From the NCBI GenBank assembly GCA_030830595.1, contig JAURMS010000098.1, positions 1 through 11,358 of the forward strand: a stretch of DNA of 11,358 nt. The letters run 5' to 3'. The notes under the pieces were generated by a model. The model searched no databases. It was given only the letters and a program-made list of their open reading frames with translations, and was not told where the DNA came from. A program made the translations under genes and the position numbers. The DNA comes from Gammaproteobacteria bacterium. Lineage in GTDB: Bacteria > Pseudomonadota > Gammaproteobacteria > Steroidobacterales > Steroidobacteraceae. This document shows positions 5,116 through 11,358 of the stretch, in pieces. The stretch's first letter is position 1. Every line of letters starts with the position of its first letter.

Positions 5116-6456
5116 ATGTACCTCGAACATTTCGGCCTAGACGAACTTCCCTTCCGGCTCAGCCCGGACCCGGCCTTCGTGTACCTGTCCAAGCAGCACG
5201 CACGGGCCAAGGCCTACATGGAGTCGACCATCTGGTTCACCGATGGCTTCGTGGTGATCACCGGGGACGTCGGCTCCGGCAAGACAACCCTTATCGAGAC
5301 CGTCCTGCAGCAACTGGATCAGGACGTGGTGGTGGCCCAGGTCAACCAGACCCAGATCACCCCTACCGAGTTCCTGCAAGCGGTGCTGGTCCAGTTCGGA
5401 TTTTCCCCCTTCAAGATGCGCAAGGGTGAGTTGCTGGCCACCCTCAACCAGTTCCTGGTCGAACAGTACGCGGCCGGACGCAAGGTGCTGCTCATCGTGG
5501 ACGAGGCACAGAACCTCTCCAGCCGCGTGCTGGAGGAAATCCGCATGCTGTCCGGGGTGGAAACCACCAAGGAGAAGGTGCTACGCATCATCCTGGCTGG
5601 CCAGCCTGAAATGAATGAGCGACTCGACCGGCCGGAGCTGACCCAGCTCGTTCAGCGGGTCCGCCTGCGATTCCACCTGAACGTGCTTCCCGAGGACGAG
5701 GTGCGCAGCTACGTCCTGCATCGACTCGAGGTGGCTGGCGCCAAGGCCAGGGAAATCTTCAGCGCAGACGCCTTCCCGCTGATCCATCAGTACAGCGGCG
5801 GCGTGCCGCGCCTGATCAACACCCTGTGCGACAGTGCGATGCTGATGGCCTATGGCAAGGACCAGCACCAGATCACCGGCCTGGAAGTAGAGGCCGCGGT
5901 CGCCGAGCTCGGCTGGTCGCGTCGGGTGGATGCCACACCGGCTTCTGCCGTGGACTTCGAGGGCGCAGGGCCTGCAGAACCTGCGCCGCGCAATCCCTGG
6001 ACCGGACGCGTCGGCATGCAGCGACGGCGCAAGGACCAGGAAGCGACCACCGCGCCGGGCAGCCTGGAGAGGAGCGTCGACAACCACCGCGATGCACCGG
6101 TCATCGAGGATGCGGAACCCTCGCTGCCCGGCGCATTGCCTCCAGCGTCCGCAGTGAGGGTACTGGGCCGTCTGGTGGTGACCCGCAAGGGCCGGACCGT
6201 CGAGGAATTGCCGCTGCTACCCGGGCGCGTGCTGGTGGGCCGCACTTCCGAGAACGACCTGCAGATCGAGGAAAAATACGTCAGCCGACATCATTGCCAG
6301 ATCCTCAACGACGACCATGCCAGCACCATCGAGGACCTGAACAGCACCAATGGCGTATACATCGGTTCCCAACGGGTGCGACGACACCGCCTGAAGGATC
6401 AGGACCTGATCAAGCTGGGCGACTACGAGTTGCTGTACCTCGACCAGCGCTCCTAG
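5116..6456 (+). CDS. ExeA/GspA-type AAA ATPase fused to a C-terminal FHA domain
   Basis: The 446-residue protein opens with MYLEHFGLDELPFRLSPDP, the typical start of ExeA/GspA/MshM-like ATPases, which fixes the start codon. The AAA part (about 1-270) has Walker A GDVGSGKTT (50-58, K56), Walker B LLIVDEAQN (125-133, D129/E130), LRIILAGQPEMNERL (156-170) and GGVPRLINTLCD (228-239, sensor-2-like R232). A Pro/Ala/charge-rich linker (about 271-345) leads to an FHA domain (about 348-443) with the phosphothreonine-binding residues GR (375-376), SRHH (390-393) and NSTNG (409-413). Classical ExeA instead carries a transmembrane segment and a peptidoglycan-binding domain; neither is visible here, so the protein looks cytosolic. 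FHA domains bind phosphothreonine, but no Ser/Thr kinase or type II secretion gene is in the window. It stands alone, with its own putative promoter. Its role is unknown; phospho-dependent control of an ATP-driven assembly process is inference. Confidence 0.92.
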   Translation: MYLEHFGLDELPFRLSPDPAFVYLSKQHARAKAYMESTIWFTDGFVVITGDVGSGKTTLIETVLQQLDQDVVVAQVNQTQITPTEFLQAVLVQFGFSPFKMRKGELLATLNQFLVEQYAAGRKVLLIVDEAQNLSSRVLEEIRMLSGVETTKEKVLRIILAGQPEMNERLDRPELTQLVQRVRLRFHLNVLPEDEVRSYVLHRLEVAGAKAREIFSADAFPLIHQYSGGVPRLINTLCDSAMLMAYGKDQHQITGLEVEAAVAELGWSRRVDATPASAVDFEGAGPAEPAPRNPWTGRVGMQRRRKDQEATTAPGSLERSVDNHRDAPVIEDAEPSLPGALPPASAVRVLGRLVVTRKGRTVEELPLLPGRVLVGRTSENDLQIEEKYVSRHHCQILNDDHASTIEDLNSTNGVYIGSQRVRRHRLKDQDLIKLGDYELLYLDQRS

Positions 6457-7916
6457 CGGACACTGGTTCCGCCCACGGTCAGCCCATCGACTCGCAAGGT
6501 CGGCTGGCCGACCCCGACCGGTACAGTCTGGCCATCCTTGCCGCAGGAGCCGACGCCTGCATCCAGCTTGAGGTCCGTGCCCACCATGGAAACACGTGTC
6601 AGGACCTCGGGGCCGCTGCCGATCAGGGTTGCCCCCTTGACCGGTGCGGTGACCTTTCCGTTCTCGATCAGGTAAGCCTCGCTGGCCGAGAAGACGAACT
6701 TTCCGGAGGTGATGTCGACCTGGCCACCGCCAAAATTCACGGCGTACAACCCCTTGTCCACCGAGGCGATGATCTCCGCAGGGTCATGGGGACCGGGCAG
6801 CATGTAGGTATTGGTCATGCGTGGCAGCGTGAGATGGGCAAAGGATTCTCGCCGTCCGTTACCGGTCGGGGCCACACCCATCAGGCGGGCATTGAGCCGA
6901 TCCTGCAGGTAGCCCTTGAGGATGCCGCCCTCGATGAGCGTGGTGCACTGGGTGGGGGTCCCCTCGTCATCCACGTTGAGCGAGCCACGCCTTCCCGGCA
7001 AGGTGCCGTCGTCCACCACGGTACACAGCGGCGAGGCAACGGGTTGGCCAACACGCCCGGCGAAGGCGGAAGTGCCCTTGCGGTTGAAGTCACCTTCTAG
7101 GCCATGACCGACGGCCTCGTGCAGCAGCACCCCGGGCCAGCCCGGACCGAGGACCACCGTCATGGTCCCGGCAGGGGCAGGCACCGCCTCCAGGTTGACC
7201 ATCGCCAGCCGCACCGCTTCGCGGGCCAGGTCGAAGGGTCTCTCTCCACGCAGCAGTTCATCGAGTCCGTGGCGGCCGCCCATGCCGGCATAGCCCTGCT
7301 CCCTACGCGACCCGCTGGCGAGGATGACCGATACGTTGAGCCGCACCAGCGGACGGACGTCGGCCGCGAGCCTGCCCTCGCTGTTGACCACCAGGATGAC
7401 CTCGTGCACCGAGGACAGGCTGGCCATGACCTGCTCGACGCGCGGGTCCATGGCGCGCGTCGCGCGGTCGATCCGTTCCAGCCAGGCCACCTTGTCAACG
7501 TCATCCAGGCTGGCGAGGGGGTCGATCGATGGATACAGCGCCCTGGCGGGATCGCGCCGCCAGGCCTGCAGCGACCCACTGGTTCCCTGCCCGGCAATGG
7601 CCCGCGCCGCCCGCGCGGCCTCGAGCAGCGCCTCGGGCAGCAGCTCGTCCGAGTAGGCGAAACCGGTGCGCTCACCGGCCAGCGCTCGCACTCCGACACC
7701 GGTCTCGATGGCGTGTGAGCCGGACTTGACGATGCCGTCCTCCAGCGCCCAGCTTTCACTGCGGGAGAACTGGAAGTACAGGTCGCCCGCATCGACCCTC
7801 GCACCCAACAGTTCGCCCAGGGTCCTCTCCAGGATGCCCTCGTCCAGCCCGGTCGGCGCCAGCAGCGCCTGCCTCGCAATCGGCCAGGCGTCGAGTTCTT
7901 GATCCGTTCCAGTCAC
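6453..7916 (-). CDS. tldD: TldD, zinc metalloprotease catalytic subunit
   Basis: The 487-residue product matches TldD (E. coli 481). The N-terminal part has DLYFQFSRSESWALEDGIVK (45-64) and GVGVRALAGERTGFAYSDEL. The catalytic motif is HEAVGH (H266, E267, H271) in LLHEAVGHGLEGDFNRKGTS; the third metal-ligand region is GVGSCGKDGQ with C458, followed by VPVGVGQPTLRV. Other hallmarks are GILKGYLQDRLNARLMG, RMTNTYMLPG, NFGGGQVDITSGKFVFSASEAYLIENG and PVKGATLIGSG. TldD works as a heterodimer with PmbA/TldE, which is encoded at 1745-3091. The start is GTG at 7914-7916, 2 bp after the amidase stop and with GGGG 5 nt upstream. It is the last gene of yhdP-amidase-tldD, and its TAG stop shares a CTAG with the convergent ATPase-FHA gene. 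Confidence 0.97.
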   Translation of the reverse strand: MTGTDQELDAWPIARQALLAPTGLDEGILERTLGELLGARVDAGDLYFQFSRSESWALEDGIVKSGSHAIETGVGVRALAGERTGFAYSDELLPEALLEAARAARAIAGQGTSGSLQAWRRDPARALYPSIDPLASLDDVDKVAWLERIDRATRAMDPRVEQVMASLSSVHEVILVVNSEGRLAADVRPLVRLNVSVILASGSRREQGYAGMGGRHGLDELLRGERPFDLAREAVRLAMVNLEAVPAPAGTMTVVLGPGWPGVLLHEAVGHGLEGDFNRKGTSAFAGRVGQPVASPLCTVVDDGTLPGRRGSLNVDDEGTPTQCTTLIEGGILKGYLQDRLNARLMGVAPTGNGRRESFAHLTLPRMTNTYMLPGPHDPAEIIASVDKGLYAVNFGGGQVDITSGKFVFSASEAYLIENGKVTAPVKGATLIGSGPEVLTRVSMVGTDLKLDAGVGSCGKDGQTVPVGVGQPTLRVDGLTVGGTSVR

Positions 7917-7918
7917 GC

Positions 7919-8737
7919 TTACCCCAGTACCCGGTGCTGCAGCACCGGAAAACGCTTGCGATCCAGGCTCTGGGCCTCGAGGTCGGGCTCAGCCACCACG
8001 ACGCCGGCACCCGCCTGCAGTCGTGCCACCACCCTTCCCCAGTGATCGACCTGCAGGCTGTCACCCCAGGTCTCCCGGCCGTTCGAATGACGACCCCATT
8101 GTGCAGCAGCCACGACCCAGCACTGTGATTCTATCGCCCTCGCCCGCAGCAGCACCTCCCAATGGGCGCGACCGGTCGGGACGGTGAAGGCCGCAGGCAC
8201 GCTCAGCAGCTCGGCCCCCGCAGCCACCAGTCGGCGATAGAGCTCGGGGAAGCGAAGGTCGTAACAGACACTGAGGCCCAGGCGACCGCAGGGGGTGTCC
8301 ACCACCACCGGCTCCCTACCCGGGGCAGCGTGCGCCGATTCCCGATAGGACTCGTCGCGCCCGGGAAGGTCGACGTCGAACAGGTGAATCTTGTCGTAAC
8401 GAGCCACCTGGCGGCCGCCGGCATCGAAGACCAGGCAGGCGTTGGCGGGCCTGGGGTCATCGGCCCGCTCGAGTGGCAAGGTCCCCCCGACCAGCCATAC
8501 ACCGAACTCACGAGCCATGGAGGCCAGCGCGTCCTGAATCGGACCCCGTCCCGCTACCTCCACCAGTTCGCGGCGCTCGGCATCGGACCGAGCCATGAAG
8601 GCGAAGTTTTCGGGCAGCACCACCAGCGCAGCGCCCTGCTCGGCGGCCTCGCCGACCAGCCTGCGGGCCTCCGCGAGGTTGGCAGGCACCTCGTGCCCGG
8701 AAGTCATCTGGATCGCGGCCATGGCCGGGACTGTCAT
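7919..8737 (-). CDS. Nit1-type carbon-nitrogen hydrolase (probable deaminated glutathione amidase)
   Basis: The 272-residue protein belongs to the nitrilase/C-N hydrolase superfamily (PF00795). The Glu-Lys-Cys triad is visible: E43 in VVLPENFAF, K116 in RYDKIHLFDVD and C158 in GLSVCYDLRFPELYR. The block IHLFDVDLPGRDESYRES with VDTPCGRLGLSVCYD is typical of the Nit1/YbeM branch, whose characterised members hydrolyse deaminated glutathione to alpha-ketoglutarate and cysteinylglycine. That substrate is taken from the family, not proven by sequence. Full length and cytoplasmic. The ATG overlaps the yhdP TGA by 4 bp, with GGGAG at 8747-8751 as a possible ribosome-binding site. tldD follows after 2 bp, so the three genes should be one operon. 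The order yhdP-nitrilase-tldD is common in gammaproteobacteria. Confidence 0.94.
   Translation of the reverse strand: MTVPAMAAIQMTSGHEVPANLAEARRLVGEAAEQGAALVVLPENFAFMARSDAERRELVEVAGRGPIQDALASMAREFGVWLVGGTLPLERADDPRPANACLVFDAGGRQVARYDKIHLFDVDLPGRDESYRESAHAAPGREPVVVDTPCGRLGLSVCYDLRFPELYRRLVAAGAELLSVPAAFTVPTGRAHWEVLLRARAIESQCWVVAAAQWGRHSNGRETWGDSLQVDHWGRVVARLQAGAGVVVAEPDLEAQSLDRKRFPVLQHRVLG
7922..7925 (-). promoter_or_regulatory. Shine-Dalgarno-like site for tldD
   Basis: Minus-strand GGGG within CTGGGGTAAGC, ending 5 nt before the GTG start, overlaps the end of the amidase gene. It supports GTG at 7916 as the true start. It also shows that an internal operon gene has a ribosome-binding site while the first genes of units here do not. 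Confidence 0.45.
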
Positions 8738-11358
8738 TCGCCGCTGCTCCCGCCGGCGGAACGCCGGGCAGCCGCTTCCATGTCCTCCGCATCCACCTTG
8801 CGCACCTCCGGCTCCTGCCAGGGACCCGTGATGCGATAGTAGCCCCTCGCCACACCCTTCAAGGGCTCCTTGAAGATCTGCGAGAACAACAGCAGCGCGG
8901 CACCGACCGCCGGCCCACCGGCCAGGGTGCCAGCCACGCCCAGCGAAGCACCGAGATCGCCGGTCACCACTGCCGTCTGGTCATAGCTGCGTTCGCGCAG
9001 GTTGGTGTCACCCGCAATGCCAATGTCGGCCACGGAGCCGCGCAGCGTCAGGTTGTCGGTATGCGCCACGCCATCCCGCAACTGGAAGTCGCCCTTGATG
9101 CTGTCGAAGGACATGCCTTCACCGGTCACGTCACCGAAATCCAGCGTGAGTCGACGGCCGATGTGCGAGAGGCTCAGGAGGCCAAGCAAACGCCCGGCGC
9201 CGGGATCGACAGCCTTCATCCGGCCATCGACCAGCTGGATGCTGGCACTGCCCGATACCCGCGCCAGCAGGTCGACATCCGGCGGACCCGGCCAGCTGAG
9301 GTCCGCCGTGGCCCGGGTGCGGCGTGACTCCAGGGCCGGCGCCAGGGAGAAGTTTCTGAGCAGGCCACTCAGGTCGGTGCTGTCCAGGCTGCCGGCAAAT
9401 GCGCTGCGATTCTCGGCAGCGCTGCCCCGCCAGCTGCCCCGACCCGATACCTCGAAGGCAGGATGGCGAAGCTCCAACCGACCAAACTCCAGTCCATCGC
9501 CGCTGCGGACAGCCTCGAGACGCAAGCGGCCGAGGGTCGCGCCGGCCAGGCGCAGGTCGTCGATCTCGAACTGCAAGCCAGGCAAGGCAGCAGGGTCCGC
9601 GGCCTGCCCCGCGGCCGCCGTCCCTTCAGGCAGGTGCAGGCGATCGAGGTTTGCCGTCAGGGGTTCGTCGCCACGGAAGTCATAGGGCACGCGCAGGCCC
9701 CCCGAGACAGCGGGCCCATCGACCTCGATGGCCCAGCAGGTCGAAGTCGGCTTCATGGCCAGGCTCACGTCGGCGAATTCGCGACCCAATACCTTCAGTC
9801 GACCCACGTCTAGATCCAGTGATTGCAGGACCTCGTTGAAGCGCCGCTTAGCGGGCTTGCGCCAGCGCAGCGCAGTGAGTTCATCGACATCCAGCCGATC
9901 AATCCGGCCGCGCAGCAGGAGGCCGCTGGACAGGGGGAGGGATCCGGCACGCCCGGGACCGAGGCGGAGTGTCCCGCGCTCGAGCTGCCACGGCGCCTCG
10001 GTCCTGGCAAAGGCCAGTCTGGCATCCAGCCTGCCGGGCAGCGCCAGATCCAGTCCCAGGCGGTCGCGGGCCTGGGAGGTCAGCGTCACCTGCAGGGGCC
10101 AGCGCGCTGAAGGAGATTTCTCCAAGGGTGTCGGCAGGGTGCTTCCCAGTCCCTGCAGGTCGCTGGCGACCTGGAGTCGATAGCCGCCATACGCATCGGG
10201 CGCAGCCGCCCGCCCGAGTTCCAGCAGTGCCCGCCACGCGCTACCACCCGACAACGCCCGGCCCTCAGGGATGGGAAGCAGGGGCTGCAACCGCTCGGCC
10301 AACAGTTGCCCTTCCATGGCGACCTCGGTCAGCGTCCCGCCGTCGCGCTCAAGCGTGTCCACCGAGAGGCTCAATGGCCCACCCAGCGCCCGCCCCGACA
10401 GTCGCGGTGCATAGACCTCGGTATTCCGCACCCAGACCTCGCCGGTGGCGCCCTCGATCCTTTCGGCAAACCCTGGCCAGCCGACCCTGACCCCGCTCGC
10501 GAAAGCACGCACAGTGGACATCCTGCGCTCCGGCTCCCGCAGCGGAATGAACAACACCAGTTCGCCGGCGAGGCGTCCTTCGACGCTGGCCTCCTTGACC
10601 GGCGCAGGCAATTTCGGCGCCAGCGGGCTGTCGCGCAGTACGCGCTGCACCGCGCCCGCATCGCCGGCCGCGGCCGCGCGCACCGTGATCACCCCGCTGC
10701 GAAAGTCGCTGATCCAGGATTCCCCCTCACGGACCTCGGTCGAACCGATCCGGCCCTGCGCCCCAGAGACCGATAAAGACGGGCCACTGAAGCGGACCTG
10801 CGCAGAGAGTTCCTCCAGCGGCTGCCAGCCCGGCGCGAAGACAAAGCGAGCGCCCTGCACGTTGGCCTCCGCCTCGAACAGGCCCTGACCCTCCCGGTAA
10901 GGGAACCCCCCCAGCGGGCCGGTCAGCTGCAGCCGGGCCTCTGCGCTGCCCGACGGGAAGGCCTCCTGCAGCCAGGCGAGGGGCTTGGGCTTGAGGCGAT
11001 TCACCGGCAGGAATTCCCTGATCAGGCCAAGGTCGGCAAGGCTGACTTGTGCAGCGAGATCCACCAGCGGGGTATCGGACGGTCTGAGAAGGGCGCGCAG
11101 GCGCAGGGCTGCAGAGCCCTGCTGGTGCCCGAGCACGGCGTCATCGAGCGCGAGCTGGATACCCAGTGGAACCGACCTGGCGTTCAGGCGCCCGCTGGCG
11201 CGAGTCAGCGTGATGGGCGCGGCCCACATGGTCGGCCAAGCCAGTTGTACGGCAGCGGATGCCAGCTCGATGTCCAGGCCCGCGGGACCACGGCCGCGCA
11301 GGCTGCCCTCGAGGCCCCGCACTCCCGGCGCGCGACCGACCGCCGCGAAACCGAGGCG
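8734..11358 (-). CDS. yhdP: YhdP-family AsmA-like envelope protein, C-terminal ~874 residues (start off right edge)
   Basis: The minus-strand frame is open to the window edge; 12 codons precede the GTG at 11320-11322 (reading LGFAAVGRAPG into RGLEGSLRGRG), so that GTG is almost certainly not the start. E. coli YhdP is about 1266 residues, hence roughly two thirds is present. YhdP is an AsmA-like protein (DUF3971 plus AsmA-like C-terminal region) that bridges the periplasm and, with TamB and YdbH, is implicated in phospholipid transport to the outer membrane. Seen here: long amphipathic beta-rich repeats, FLPVNRLKPKPLAWLQEAFPSG (the helical insert typical of the family), ATADLSWPG, SIQLVDGRMKAVDPGAGRLLGLLSLSHIGRRL and the C-terminal LAGGPAVGAALLLFSQIFKEPLKG with YRITGPWQEPEVRKV. 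The N-terminal membrane anchor lies outside the window. It is upstream of, and overlaps, the amidase gene. Confidence 0.95.
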   Translation of the reverse strand, partial: RLGFAAVGRAPGVRGLEGSLRGRGPAGLDIELASAAVQLAWPTMWAAPITLTRASGRLNARSVPLGIQLALDDAVLGHQQGSAALRLRALLRPSDTPLVDLAAQVSLADLGLIREFLPVNRLKPKPLAWLQEAFPSGSAEARLQLTGPLGGFPYREGQGLFEAEANVQGARFVFAPGWQPLEELSAQVRFSGPSLSVSGAQGRIGSTEVREGESWISDFRSGVITVRAAAAGDAGAVQRVLRDSPLAPKLPAPVKEASVEGRLAGELVLFIPLREPERRMSTVRAFASGVRVGWPGFAERIEGATGEVWVRNTEVYAPRLSGRALGGPLSLSVDTLERDGGTLTEVAMEGQLLAERLQPLLPIPEGRALSGGSAWRALLELGRAAAPDAYGGYRLQVASDLQGLGSTLPTPLEKSPSARWPLQVTLTSQARDRLGLDLALPGRLDARLAFARTEAPWQLERGTLRLGPGRAGSLPLSSGLLLRGRIDRLDVDELTALRWRKPAKRRFNEVLQSLDLDVGRLKVLGREFADVSLAMKPTSTCWAIEVDGPAVSGGLRVPYDFRGDEPLTANLDRLHLPEGTAAAGQAADPAALPGLQFEIDDLRLAGATLGRLRLEAVRSGDGLEFGRLELRHPAFEVSGRGSWRGSAAENRSAFAGSLDSTDLSGLLRNFSLAPALESRRTRATADLSWPGPPDVDLLARVSGSASIQLVDGRMKAVDPGAGRLLGLLSLSHIGRRLTLDFGDVTGEGMSFDSIKGDFQLRDGVAHTDNLTLRGSVADIGIAGDTNLRERSYDQTAVVTGDLGASLGVAGTLAGGPAVGAALLLFSQIFKEPLKGVARGYYRITGPWQEPEVRKVDAEDMEAAARRSAGGSSGE
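8747..8751 (-). promoter_or_regulatory. Shine-Dalgarno-like site for the amidase gene
   Basis: Minus-strand GGGAG lies 9 nt before the ATG at 8737, inside the last codons of yhdP. Together with the ATGA overlap it suggests coupled translation of yhdP and the amidase. Confidence 0.35.

Noticed and set aside
6456..6472. Possible terminator hairpin (GCGGA / TCCGC, loop 7) just after the ATPase-FHA stop
   Set aside because: Only a 5-bp stem with no following T-run, and the bases encode the conserved end of TldD.
5826..7100. A 424-codon plus-strand frame spanning the end of the ATPase-FHA gene and the 3' half of tldD
   Set aside because: It overlaps two well-supported genes in other frames and its residue composition (Arg/Gly/Gln rich, no motifs) is that of a shadow frame.
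7104..7718. A 204-codon plus-strand frame antisense to tldD
   Set aside because: Fully inside tldD, no motif, no start signal.
11320..11322. GTG as the start of the minus-strand yhdP
   Set aside because: The frame stays open to the edge of the window with family-like sequence upstream, and the protein would lack its membrane anchor and about a third of its length.

Overview
The window is a compact, GC-rich bacterial chromosome segment. Its gene content (YihY, TldD/TldE, YjgA, PurE/PurK class I, YhdP, a Nit-type amidase, an ExeA-like ATPase) points to a gammaproteobacterium, perhaps near the Xanthomonadales/Chromatiales side; this is inferred from gene families, not from a marker gene. I see no RNA gene, IS element, integrase, CRISPR array or phage gene. 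There is no gene-free stretch above 60 bp, so almost every base is coding.

Layout. Positions 1-368 (minus) hold the N-terminal part of a cytoplasmic BtuF-like cobalamin/metal-binding protein, divergent from yihY (414-1742, plus). yihY converges on pmbA/tldE (1745-3091, minus) with 2 bp between stop codons. pmbA is divergent from a C-terminally short yjgA (about 3132-3485, plus), which overlaps purE (3482-3970). purE in turn overlaps purK (3967-5058). A separate transcription unit holds an ExeA-type AAA ATPase fused to an FHA domain (5116-6456). It converges on tldD, and the two stop codons share one CTAG. The minus-strand operon yhdP (partial, runs off the right edge) - Nit-type amidase - tldD occupies 6453-11358 with 4-bp overlap and 2-bp spacing.

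Function. Most genes are housekeeping. PurE and PurK carry out the two-step carboxylation of AIR in purine synthesis. TldD and PmbA/TldE, both in this window, form the heterodimeric TldD/TldE metalloprotease. YjgA is a 50S-associated ribosome maturation factor. YhdP is an AsmA-like envelope protein linked to phospholipid transport. The amidase probably repairs deaminated glutathione. The order looks like a conserved yhdP-nit-tldD / yjgA-pmbA neighbourhood with purEK and the ATPase-FHA gene between the two protease halves.

The most interesting signals are (i) a repeated promoter architecture in which a -10-like hexamer ends 6-8 nt before the start codon at five independent transcription-unit starts, which predicts leaderless mRNAs; (ii) a YjgA lacking its C-terminal third, with the purE -10 element embedded in its last codons; and (iii) an orphan ExeA-type ATPase carrying an FHA domain. 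I found no convincing undescribed defence or mobile system.
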